A stretch of DNA of 6,755 nucleotides, from NCBI GenBank assembly GCA_022709605.1, contig JAKLIM010000207.1, positions 1-6,755 on the forward strand, in the 5' to 3' direction. This DNA is from Bacteroidota bacterium. Its GTDB lineage: Bacteria; Bacteroidota; Bacteroidia; Bacteroidales; Paludibacteraceae. A program made the translations under genes and the position numbers. Positions 1 to 6,347 of the stretch are shown here, piece by piece (within the stretch, counting starts at the first letter, position 1; the number at the start of each line of letters is the position of its first letter). The notes beneath the pieces are model-generated. The model had not been told where the DNA came from. It saw only the letters and a program-made list of their open reading frames with translations, and ran no database searches.

Positions 1-24
1 GCTGAAGATTACTGTTTTCTTCAT
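1..24 (-). CDS. Possible start of a further minus-strand gene (partial)
   Basis: Downstream of the recA terminator the minus strand has an ATG at 24-22 followed by seven open codons to the window edge, reading MKKTVIFS. The Met-Lys-Lys start followed by hydrophobic residues would fit either a signal peptide or the first beta strand of a Rossmann-like protein, but eight residues cannot decide this. It lies about 90 bp beyond the recA terminator hairpin, a reasonable distance for an independent gene on the same strand. I see no clear Bacteroidota -7 element before it, only near misses in AT-rich sequence. Product unknown; it could be a chance ATG. Confidence 0.3.
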
Positions 25-113
25 TTCTGTGAGTTTTGAAATAACAAATAAAAATACGCAAAATTTTGAATAGTATAACTTTTCAAGTTGTTTTGGTGCG
101 GACAAATAAAAGA

Positions 114-139
114 AAAACGTGCGACAAAACGCACGTTTT
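114..139 (-). terminator. Rho-independent terminator of recA
   Basis: A perfect 10-bp inverted repeat, AAAACGTGCG at 114-123 and CGCACGTTTT at 130-139, encloses a 6-nt loop and starts 33 bp past the recA stop. On the minus strand the stem runs into a T-rich tract (TTTTTCTTTTATTTG), as expected for an intrinsic terminator. The plus-strand side is less U-rich, so it acts mainly on recA transcripts. Confidence 0.9.
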
Positions 140-171
140 AAGAATTTATCAGATACAAGGCTTCCTTTATT

Positions 172-1194
172 TTACTGTGCTTTTAGCAAATCTTTAATTT
201 TTGCTTCAATTTCGGCTGAAAGCTCAGGATTATCCATGATTATCTGACGAACAGCATCGCGACCTTGTCCCAAGCGGGTTTCGCCGTAGCTGAACCACGA
301 ACCACTTTTCTTAACTACGTTTAATTCAGTTGCCAAATCGATAATTTCGCCTGATTTCGAAATTCCCTCGCCAAACATAATGTCAAATTCGGCTTTGCGG
401 AATGGTGGTGCAACTTTATTTTTAACCACTTTTACACGCGTTTGGTTACCAATTGCATCTTCACCGTCTTTCAACTGACCAATTCTGCGAATATCCAAAC
501 GAACAGACGCATAAAATTTCAAGGCATTACCACCGGTTGTCGTTTCAGGATTGCCAAACATAACCCCGATTTTTTCGCGCAACTGATTGATAAAGATACA
601 GGTAGTGTTTGTTTTGCTGATATTGGCAGTAAGTTTACGCAACGCCTGCGACATCAAACGGGCTTGCAATCCCATTTTCGAATCGCCCATATCGCCTTCG
701 AGTTCGGCTTTCGGAGTTAATGCTGCTACAGAGTCAATTACCACAATATCAACGGCTGACGAACGAATCAACTGATCAGCTACTTCCAACGCCTGTTCGC
801 CATTGTCGGGTTGCGAAATCAATAATTCGTCGATATTTACGCCTAATTTCTCAGCATACGAACGATCAAATGCATGTTCAGCATCAATAATGGCAGCAAT
901 TCCTCCTGCCTTTTGGGCTTCGGCAATGGCATGAATTGCCAAAGTTGTTTTACCTGACGATTCAGGTCCGTAAATTTCGATAACACGTCCGCGTGGATAA
1001 CCGCCAACACCTAAGGCCACATTCAATCCGATCGAACCGGTTGAGATGAAAGATACTTCCTCAACTTTGGAATCGCCCATTTTCATGATGGTACCTTTTC
1101 CGTGGTCTTTTTCAATTTTATCCATTGCCAGCTGCAATGCTTTCAGTTTTTCTAACGATGGTTTTCTAACTTCATCGGCTTTTTTTTCTGCCAT
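172..1194 (-). CDS. recA: RecA recombinase
   Basis: This is the ATP-dependent DNA strand-exchange protein. It forms filaments on single-stranded DNA in the cytoplasm, drives homologous recombination and, where LexA-type repressors exist, triggers their self-cleavage. The 340-residue protein is complete. Visible landmarks, with E. coli equivalents offset by ten, are Walker A GPESSGKT (76-83, Lys82), catalytic Glu106 in DAEHAFD, the ADP-stacking Tyr113, Walker B VVIDS (Asp154), DNA-binding loop L1 [10 protein letters not shown] (166-175), loop L2 (about 204-220, with Gln204 and [12 protein letters not shown]) and the family signature ALKFYASVR (224-232, interface Phe227). The C-terminus ends in a basic, helical stretch (KIKDLLKAQ) and lacks the long acidic tail of E. 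coli RecA, which accounts for the shorter length. No Shine-Dalgarno precedes the ATG. A promoter candidate lies at 1257-1264 and a terminator follows at 114-139. The uvrD-like helicase gene lies 132 bp upstream on the same strand. Confidence 0.99.
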   Translation of the reverse strand: MAEKKADEVRKPSLEKLKALQLAMDKIEKDHGKGTIMKMGDSKVEEVSFISTGSIGLNVALGVGGYPRGRVIEIYGPESSGKTTLAIHAIAEAQKAGGIAAIIDAEHAFDRSYAEKLGVNIDELLISQPDNGEQALEVADQLIRSSAVDIVVIDSVAALTPKAELEGDMGDSKMGLQARLMSQALRKLTANISKTNTTCIFINQLREKIGVMFGNPETTTGGNALKFYASVRLDIRRIGQLKDGEDAIGNQTRVKVVKNKVAPPFRKAEFDIMFGEGISKSGEIIDLATELNVVKKSGSWFSYGETRLGQGRDAVRQIIMDNPELSAEIEAKIKDLLKAQ

Positions 1195-1256
1195 AATATT
1201 TATTTTTTATATTTGTTTATCAGTAAATATTTCAATGCGGTTTTGATAATCAATTA

Positions 1257-1264
1257 CAAAGATA
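1257..1264 (-). promoter_or_regulatory. Candidate recA promoter (-7 element)
   Basis: The minus strand reads TATCTTTG, an exact match to the Bacteroidota primary sigma factor -7 consensus TAnnTTTG. Transcription would start near 1250 and give a leader of about 55 nt. No TTTG (-33) element is visible at the usual distance upstream; that stretch is almost pure A/T and contains the inverted repeat at 1263-1279. If real, recA can be transcribed independently of the helicase gene. Confidence 0.6.
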
Positions 1265-1326
1265 AAATTTTTAATTTTAAATTTACTATGATTTTCGAAC
1301 AATATATTTTATGTTTTAAAACACTA

Positions 1327-3672
1327 TTAATTAAGAACTTCTAATTTTGCGAATTTCAGCAACAAGGATTTTACACCTTTTTCACCAAAATCAATTTCTG
1401 CTTTTTCATTCCCGTTATCAATGTAAGTTTTCAGTACTTTGCCAATGCCAAATGAAGCATGTTTAACAAATCCACCTACAGGTATTGAACTATTAACGGT
1501 TTGATTATTATTATCGGAATTTTCAATTTTAACTAATCGCTTCAGTATTTGAGGAACGAATGGTTCCACAGGTTTTGGATTAGAATATGATCGTTGTCCA
1601 AAAATATTTCGTTCAGATTCAAGATCTTCGTCCCAATCGCCAAATCGTTTTCGTCCGGGTTCAAATTCTTTTTCTTTAGGTGCATCAAGAAATTGTGCAT
1701 CAATATCTTTAATAAATCGACTGGGATTCGAAAAATTCACTTTTCCATTGCGGAATCGGGATTTGGCATAACTTATAAAACACCGTTCTTCAGCCCGTGT
1801 TATGGCTACATAAAACAGCCGTCTTTCTTCCTCTAATTCACGTTCGCTCCCAATGGTATAGGACGAAGGAAACAAATCCTCTTCCATACCCACAATAAAT
1901 ACAGCTCTGAATTCCAATCCTTTAGCGGCATGAACGGTCATCATGGTTACTTTGTCGGTATCGGCATCTTTGTCAGTATCCTGGTCGGTTAGCAGCGAAA
2001 CCTCCGATAGAAAGTCAGGTAGATAGCCGGTTTCATTGTTTTTCTCACGGTTATCGCAATATTCGTGTATCGCTTTCAATAATTCCTGCACGTTTTCTTG
2101 TTTACTCAGATTTTCGGGCGAACGATCTACGTAAGTATCACTGATTACACCTGTCACTTTCACAATACTGTTCACTAATTCGTACGCATTTTGTGTATTA
2201 ATCTGATCAGCAAATACTGAAATCATACTCCGAAACTGAGCCAGTTTATTGGCAGTTCCACCGTTAACCGGTAGATTGTATTTCAACATATCCATCAACA
2301 CTTCCCAGGCACTAACTGCATGTAATTGAGCGCATTCAATTAATTTATTGACAGTCGTATCGCCAATTCCCCTTGCCGGATAATTAATAATACGCTTCAG
2401 AGCTTCTTCGTCGTTCGGGTTGCAAATCAACCGACAATACGCTATAACATCTTTAATTTCTTTGCGTTGGTAAAACGACAAACCACCATAAATGCGGTAC
2501 GGAATGCCCTGCTTACGCAAAGATTCCTCGAGCACACGCGACTGTGAGTTGGTACGGTATAAAATGGCAATTTGCTGATAACTAAAATCTTCTTTGTTAT
2601 GTAACTCCGAAATATTATTGGCAACAATTACACCTTCTTCCAAATCATTGAAAACGTTGAGTATTTTAATCAATTCGCCGGTATCTTTTTCCGAAAAAAC
2701 CGTCTTCTGAATCTGAGCCGTATTCTTATCAATCAGGCTATTAGCAGCATTTACAATGTTCTGGGTGGAGCGGTAATTCTGTTCCAGTTTAAATATTTTA
2801 GCACTGTGATATGCATTTTTAAACTGCAAAATATTATCGATATTTGCACCGCGAAACGAATAAATACTTTGAGCATCGTCGCCTACTACACAAATTCGTT
2901 CGTGAAGTTCGGCTAATTTCTTAACAATCAGGTATTGCGCAAAATTGGTATCCTGATACTCATCCACCAAAATGTAGCTGAAAGCCTGTTGATATTTTTG
3001 CAAAACAGAAGGATGATTTCGAAACAATACGTTGGTTTGGAGCAATAAATCGTCGAAATCCATGGCATCGGCCTGTTTGCACCGGTTGCAATAAATCATG
3101 TAAATATCCGAAATGCTGGGGACACGTGAGTTCATATCGGCTTTCAATAAATCTGAATTGCCAAGATATGCTTCGGGTGTAATGAGATTGTTTTTTGCAA
3201 ACGAAATGCGTGAATGAACAAAACCGTGTTTATACACTTTATCATCCAATTTCAATTCTTTTACAATGCTCTTTATCAAGCTGTTCGAATCGGAAGTATC
3301 GTATATGGTAAAATTTTTAGTAAAGCCAATTTTATCCGCTTCGTTGCGTAAAATGCGACTAAAAACGGAGTGAAAAGTTCCCATCCAAAGGTAGCGCGCC
3401 GTTCGTTCGCCAACCATGGTAGCAATACGGCTTTTCATTTCGCGGGCTGCTTTATTTGTAAAAGTGAGGGCAAGAATCGTTGAAGGTTGCATACCGCTTT
3501 TCAACAGATAGGCTATTTTATAAGTCAGAACACGTGTTTTACCCGAACCTGCTCCGGCGATTACCAGCGATGCTCCATCGGTATATTCAACGGCAATTCG
3601 TTGATTTTCATTGAGATCATTCAGAAAAGTAACTTCCATTGGTTGTTTAAATGTAAATGCCTGATAATTCAT
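1327..3672 (-). CDS. uvrD: UvrD/PcrA-type ATP-dependent DNA helicase
   Basis: This is a superfamily 1A 3'-5' DNA helicase of the UvrD/PcrA/Rep family. Family members act in nucleotide excision and mismatch repair, rolling-circle replication, removal of stalled RNA polymerase and dismantling of RecA filaments. All helicase motifs are intact: Q motif LNENQ (20-24), Walker A AGAGSGKT (39-46), Ia LALTFTNKAAREMK (68-80), Ib GTFHS (98-102), II VDEYQDT (236-242), III GDDAQSIYSFRG (264-275), IV QNYRSTQNI (298-306), V TVHAAKGLEF (579-588) and VI RRLFYVAITRAEER (617-630). Residues 732-780 match the C-terminal Tudor-like domain of PcrA/UvrD (VGGFVKHASFGIGKV), which in PcrA contacts RNA polymerase. This favours UvrD/PcrA over Rep. 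The 781-residue length is somewhat above the about 720 of E. coli UvrD. The annotated ATG is the first in frame, but Met12 (ATG at 3639-3637) begins nearer the usual N-terminus of the family and is an equally good start; neither has a Shine-Dalgarno. A strong promoter lies at 3697-3727; no hairpin terminator follows before recA. Confidence 0.97.
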   Translation of the reverse strand: MNYQAFTFKQPMEVTFLNDLNENQRIAVEYTDGASLVIAGAGSGKTRVLTYKIAYLLKSGMQPSTILALTFTNKAAREMKSRIATMVGERTARYLWMGTFHSVFSRILRNEADKIGFTKNFTIYDTSDSNSLIKSIVKELKLDDKVYKHGFVHSRISFAKNNLITPEAYLGNSDLLKADMNSRVPSISDIYMIYCNRCKQADAMDFDDLLLQTNVLFRNHPSVLQKYQQAFSYILVDEYQDTNFAQYLIVKKLAELHERICVVGDDAQSIYSFRGANIDNILQFKNAYHSAKIFKLEQNYRSTQNIVNAANSLIDKNTAQIQKTVFSEKDTGELIKILNVFNDLEEGVIVANNISELHNKEDFSYQQIAILYRTNSQSRVLEESLRKQGIPYRIYGGLSFYQRKEIKDVIAYCRLICNPNDEEALKRIINYPARGIGDTTVNKLIECAQLHAVSAWEVLMDMLKYNLPVNGGTANKLAQFRSMISVFADQINTQNAYELVNSIVKVTGVISDTYVDRSPENLSKQENVQELLKAIHEYCDNREKNNETGYLPDFLSEVSLLTDQDTDKDADTDKVTMMTVHAAKGLEFRAVFIVGMEEDLFPSSYTIGSERELEEERRLFYVAITRAEERCFISYAKSRFRNGKVNFSNPSRFIKDIDAQFLDAPKEKEFEPGRKRFGDWDEDLESERNIFGQRSYSNPKPVEPFVPQILKRLVKIENSDNNNQTVNSSIPVGGFVKHASFGIGKVLKTYIDNGNEKAEIDFGEKGVKSLLLKFAKLEVLN

Positions 3673-3696
3673 AGTGAAAATTCAGGTTCAATATTA

Positions 3697-3727
3697 CAAA
3701 AATAATGGAATTGAGGGTTTTATCAAA
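3697..3727 (-). promoter_or_regulatory. Promoter of the uvrD-like helicase (-33 and -7)
   Basis: The minus strand has TTTG (3727-3724), a 19-bp spacer, then TATTTTTG (3704-3697). This fits both halves of the Bacteroidota consensus TTTG / TAnnTTTG at a normal spacing and is the best-formed promoter in the window. The start would fall near 3690, giving a leader of about 18 nt to the first ATG or about 50 nt to the alternative start at 3639. Confidence 0.75.
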
Positions 3728-3764
3728 ATAAGTAGCTATAAAGTTATAAACAATATTGTTAGAA

Positions 3765-3798
3765 CAAAGAATAAAGAACAAAGAGCAAAGAATAAAGA
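3765..3798. repeat. Pair of 13-bp purine-rich direct repeats, 21-bp period
   Basis: CAAAGAATAAAGA occurs identically at 3765-3777 and 3786-3798, with repeat starts 21 bp apart and a related CAAAGA (3779-3784) between them. It lies about 40 bp upstream of the helicase promoter in non-coding sequence. Function unknown; it has the look of slippage-generated low-complexity DNA. Confidence 0.8.
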
Positions 3799-3850
3799 TG
3801 TTAAGACAAAAAAAAATTGAAAAATTTAGAAAATAGAAAAATGGGAAAAT

Positions 3851-3882
3851 GAGAAATTGAGAAATTGAGAAATTGAGAAAAT
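3851..3882. repeat. 8-bp tandem repeat, four units
   Basis: Three perfect tandem copies of GAGAAATT at 3851-3858, 3859-3866 and 3867-3874 are followed by a variant GAGAAAAT at 3875-3882. Less regular relatives flank it (GGGAAAAT just before, AGAAAATT just after). The unit is not a multiple of three and no gene covers it, so it is an intergenic microsatellite-like tract that may vary in copy number. Confidence 0.85.
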
Positions 3883-3892
3883 AGAAAATTGC

Positions 3893-3926
3893 GAAACATG
3901 AAACACGAAACGAGAAACATGAAACA
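3893..3926. repeat. Second pair of 13-bp direct repeats, 21-bp period
   Basis: GAAACATGAAACA occurs identically at 3893-3905 and 3914-3926, starts 21 bp apart, within a run of GAAAC-type units (GAAACACGAAACGAG). It follows the stop of the secreted-protein gene by about 20 bp in the direction of transcription. The period matches that of the different 13-mer pair at 3765-3798. Confidence 0.8.
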
Positions 3927-3945
3927 AAACACGTAACTCGAAAAA

Positions 3946-4524
3946 TTATTTACCCTTTAACCATTCATTGTATTCCATAGTGATTTTAAATAAATCATTC
4001 GCCTGATAGATGTTATTTTTAATTTTGGAATAAATGGCAGGACAGTCTTTGAAAAAATTGCCCACTTTAGTTTTAAAAGGATAAAAATTATCAATGGTTA
4101 CCAATAATTTTTCACCCGACGGTTTCTGAATTAAAAACTGATTATAAAATCCTGAATAAGCATCAGTTGTGTAAAATTTCTTATGCAGGTACATTTTCAT
4201 TTTATCTTCGAACAAAACACGCATAAAAACCCATTCGTCTTTTAGTTCTATGGGACGAAAATACAAATTATCGATGGAAAATAGATTAACATCCTGAGGT
4301 AAATAGGCTGAGTTTTTATGAGTAACAGGATCTTTATAAACCAACATCCGGTAATTATCTTCACTGTCGTTGAATTCAAAACAGCCCAATAAAGTATCTC
4401 CGTTATTAAGTATTGCAAATCCTGTACGAATTTGGATATTCAAAAGTTTCTCCAATAATTGTGCATTGGAAAACTGATTGAAAAACAGAAAGATGAACAG
4501 AAATAATATGATTGGCTTTTTCAT
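3946..4524 (-). CDS. Secreted protein of unknown function with an NGDT motif
   Basis: I cannot name this 192-residue protein. It starts with a clear signal peptide: Lys2-Lys3, a Phe/Leu/Ile-rich core (5-15) and a signal peptidase I-type site after Ala21 (FSNA before QLL). There is no lipobox cysteine, so the mature protein of about 171 residues is probably periplasmic or exported rather than a lipoprotein. Near the mature N-terminus is ILNNGDTLLGCFEF (38-51), resembling the hydrophobic-x-x-GDT-hydrophobic-x-G start seen in many small Bacteroidota exported proteins. The middle alternates hydrophobic and polar residues and is probably beta-rich. The end has a CPAIYSKI segment (161-168) followed by a likely helix. 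The mature part has two cysteines, Cys48 and Cys161, which could pair in the periplasm. It is flanked by the trkH terminator upstream and a repeat-rich spacer downstream, so it is probably monocistronic. Its neighbours do not reveal a role. Confidence 0.85.
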   Translation of the reverse strand: MKKPIILFLFIFLFFNQFSNAQLLEKLLNIQIRTGFAILNNGDTLLGCFEFNDSEDNYRMLVYKDPVTHKNSAYLPQDVNLFSIDNLYFRPIELKDEWVFMRVLFEDKMKMYLHKKFYTTDAYSGFYNQFLIQKPSGEKLLVTIDNFYPFKTKVGNFFKDCPAIYSKIKNNIYQANDLFKITMEYNEWLKGK

Positions 4525-4585
4525 AAAAAACTGTTTTAATATATCTGGAGAAAATTAGAAATAGGTATACTTCAATATTTCATGA

Positions 4586-4593
4586 CAAATTTA
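4586..4593 (-). promoter_or_regulatory. Candidate promoter of the secreted-protein gene
   Basis: The minus strand reads TAAATTTG, a match to TAnnTTTG, with a predicted start near 4580 and a leader of about 55 nt. No TTTG is present at the -33 position. It lies just downstream of the trkH terminator, where a promoter for the next gene is expected. In such AT-rich DNA a chance match is possible. Confidence 0.5.
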
Positions 4594-4636
4594 ATACAAA
4601 GTTTGAAAGAATATTTTAATACGACTAATATTTAAT

Positions 4637-4670
4637 AAAAAAAACCGCAGATAAAACTTGCGGTTTTTTT
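4637..4670 (-). terminator. Rho-independent terminator of trkH
   Basis: CCGCA (4645-4649) pairs with TGCGG (4659-4663) around a 9-nt loop, and the stem extends through flanking A (4637-4644) and T (4664-4670) runs to about 12 bp. It starts about 25 bp past the trkH stop. T runs leave the stem on both strands, so it could work in both directions, but only the minus-strand gene needs it here. Confidence 0.9.
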
Positions 4671-4695
4671 AAATAGATATATTAAAATTGAATAA

Positions 4696-6165
4696 TTATC
4701 TTTTCCAGAATGCCGGAGTAAATAACAAAAGTACGGTATAAAGCTCCAAACGGCCTGTAAGCATCATTAGTGATAAAAACCATTTGCTAAATTCAGGTAT
4801 GTCGTGAAAGTTTCCGGCAGGTCCAACCATACCGAGACCCGGCCCTACTCCACCCAAACACGTAATCATCCCACCAATTGATTCCATAAATCCCATGCCC
4901 GACATCGCAAGTACAAGTATACCAAACCCTGCAATAACAAGGTAAAGCAGCGTAAAAGCCAACACGCGTGTGAGTATATCTTCGCGTACTAAATGACCAT
5001 TATACCTGATGGGAATTATTGCATTGGGATGAATTAGTCGTTTAAATTCGTAGTAGCATGCTTTCCCTGAGATTACTATACGAATCATTTTTATACCGCC
5101 ACTGGTTGACCCTGCTGAAGCTCCGGTCAGCATTACAATCAGTAAAATAACCCATGTAAGTGGTTTCCAATACATGTAATCTACAGTACAAAAGCCAGTT
5201 GTAGTCATCAACGACGATACAGTAAACATCGAATCGCGCCAGGCTTTTTCTACAACCGGAAAACTGAATGGTTTAGAAAAGTCTATCATTGATAACGCCA
5301 CAATAATTACAAAAGAGAATAGCACTATTATGTAATATTTAAGCTCTTCATTCTCTTTTATTTTCTGAAATTTATTTTTAAATCCGAAATAATACAAACT
5401 GAAATTGATACCGGATAAAATCATAAATATTGATATAATGTACTGTATATAAGCCGAATCCCAATATCCTATACTGGCTTGCTTGGTGGAGAAACCACCG
5501 GTAGCAATGGTTGCAAATGAATGATTTACAGCATCGAACAGATTCATTCCACCAAAAAGAAGCAAAATTGTTTCGGCAGTAGTAAGTATTACATAAATCA
5601 GAAAAAGTCGTTTGGCAGTTTCATTTATCTTCGGATGAATTTTATCTTTGGTTGGACCCGTGGTTTCTGCCCCAAAAAGCTGTGTGCCACTGGTGCTGAA
5701 AACCGGAAGTATGGCCAGTGAAATAACAATAATTCCTAAACCACCAACCCAATGCGTCAAACTTCGCCAAAACAACATGCCATGTGAAAGTTCTTCAATA
5801 TTATTCAATATTGAAGCACCTGTGGTGGTAAAACCAGAAATTGTTTCGAAAAAAGCATTGGTAAACGAAGGAATGCTTCCACTCAACCAGAAAGGTAAAA
5901 GTCCTATCAACGAGAATATTATCCAGGTAAAAGTGACAATTACCGAACCTTCCCGCTTGCCAATGGATGGAGATGGATTTCTTCCTAAAAAATAAGTAAG
6001 TCCTGAAAACGCAAGACTTATTAATGAAGAAATAAAAAAATAATGTGCATCACTTTCGCCATAAATAAGTGGAATAAGGCAAACGAACAATAACAAAACA
6101 CTTTCAACAAGCGCCAGGCTACTCATTACACGAAGAACCAAACGAAGATTAAACTCTTTGTTCAT
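4696..6165 (-). CDS. trkH: TrkH-family potassium uptake transmembrane subunit
   Basis: This is the inner-membrane, channel-like subunit of the Trk K+ uptake system, which normally works with a cytoplasmic NAD(H)/nucleotide-binding TrkA ring. The 489-residue protein is complete (E. coli TrkH is 483). Two leading membrane helices (about 13-34 and 41-61) precede four helix-loop-helix repeats. The four filter loops are readable, each with its key glycine: ISGFTTTGAS (Gly116), FATIATGGFS (Gly223), SLMTTTGF (Gly324) and CLGGVGPGLG (Gly441). Also conserved are HWVGGLGI (138-145), AGSTSGGIK (351-359) in the second helix of repeat three, and GRLELYT (471-477), whose Arg472 corresponds to the arginine lining the pore in TrkH/KtrB structures. 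The length, the two extra N-terminal helices and the FWKR terminus favour TrkH over KtrB. No trkA is in view. The upstream neighbour is a paralogue on the same strand. No Shine-Dalgarno is seen; two promoter candidates lie in the upstream spacer and a terminator follows. Confidence 0.96.
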   Translation of the reverse strand: MNKEFNLRLVLRVMSSLALVESVLLLFVCLIPLIYGESDAHYFFISSLISLAFSGLTYFLGRNPSPSIGKREGSVIVTFTWIIFSLIGLLPFWLSGSIPSFTNAFFETISGFTTTGASILNNIEELSHGMLFWRSLTHWVGGLGIIVISLAILPVFSTSGTQLFGAETTGPTKDKIHPKINETAKRLFLIYVILTTAETILLLFGGMNLFDAVNHSFATIATGGFSTKQASIGYWDSAYIQYIISIFMILSGINFSLYYFGFKNKFQKIKENEELKYYIIVLFSFVIIVALSMIDFSKPFSFPVVEKAWRDSMFTVSSLMTTTGFCTVDYMYWKPLTWVILLIVMLTGASAGSTSGGIKMIRIVISGKACYYEFKRLIHPNAIIPIRYNGHLVREDILTRVLAFTLLYLVIAGFGILVLAMSGMGFMESIGGMITCLGGVGPGLGMVGPAGNFHDIPEFSKWFLSLMMLTGRLELYTVLLLFTPAFWKR

Positions 6166-6193
6166 CTATTTGAAATTAAATTGTTTAAAAAAT

Positions 6194-6201
6194 CAAATAT
6201 A
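6194..6201 (-). promoter_or_regulatory. Proximal candidate promoter of the complete trkH
   Basis: The minus strand reads TATATTTG, matching TAnnTTTG. The predicted start near 6187 would leave only about 20 nt before the ATG. No TTTG -33 element is visible 17-23 bp upstream, where the sequence is locally GC-rich. Confidence 0.5.
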
Positions 6202-6263
6202 GTATTTTGGGCGGAGTGTTAATAAACAGCGGCGACACCAATACGATTGAAGGTTCTGTATTA

Positions 6264-6300
6264 TTTCAAAAAAGTAATCTTTAATGATGATTTTTTGAAA
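6264..6300. repeat. Perfect 10-bp inverted repeat in the trkH spacer
   Basis: TTTCAAAAAA at 6264-6273 is the exact reverse complement of TTTTTTGAAA at 6291-6300. Inside it, ATC (6277-6279) can pair with GAT (6286-6288) across a 6-nt loop. It lies 48 bp past the stop of the upstream trkH copy, so it might serve as its terminator or processing hairpin. However, it has one G:C pair per outer arm and its U run is inside the stem, so it is a poor intrinsic terminator. A protein-binding site is the alternative. Confidence 0.6.
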
Positions 6301-6307
6301 GATGGCG

Positions 6308-6315
6308 CAAAAGTA
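6308..6315 (-). promoter_or_regulatory. Distal candidate promoter between the trkH copies
   Basis: The minus strand reads TACTTTTG followed by CGCC, a match to TAnnTTTG. The predicted start near 6302 would produce a leader of about 135 nt before the complete trkH, containing the inverted repeat at its very 5' end. No -33 TTTG is apparent. It lies 33 bp beyond the stop of the upstream copy. It would be an alternative to the proximal candidate at 6194-6201. Confidence 0.45.
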
Positions 6316-6347
6316 CAACATAATTTGTAATTTGCGACTTTGTTGTC

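Noticed and set aside
2..73. Plus-strand open frame at the left edge, as the tail of a convergent gene
   Set aside because: Two plus frames are open there by chance in AT-rich DNA, the translation has no recognisable pattern, and the nearby hairpin has its better U tract on the minus strand.
442..720. Plus-strand open frame of 92 codons opposite recA
   Set aside because: It lies entirely antisense to the conserved ATPase and L2 regions of recA, and its translation looks like the shadow of a strongly coding strand.
1312..1323. TGTTTTAAAACA palindrome as a terminator of the helicase gene
   Set aside because: It is a loopless AT-rich palindrome with two G:C pairs and no following U tract, so it cannot be called an intrinsic terminator.
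2442..2627. Minus-strand 61-codon frame inside the helicase gene
   Set aside because: It overlaps the intact helicase reading frame on the same strand and has no support as an independent gene.
3765..3926. CRISPR array
   Set aside because: The repeat units are 8-13 bp, low-complexity and partly tandem, with no uniform spacers and no cas genes nearby.
5648..5995. Plus-strand open frame of 115 codons opposite trkH
   Set aside because: It is antisense to the first filter loop and neighbouring helices of a well-conserved TrkH and has no recognisable domain of its own.
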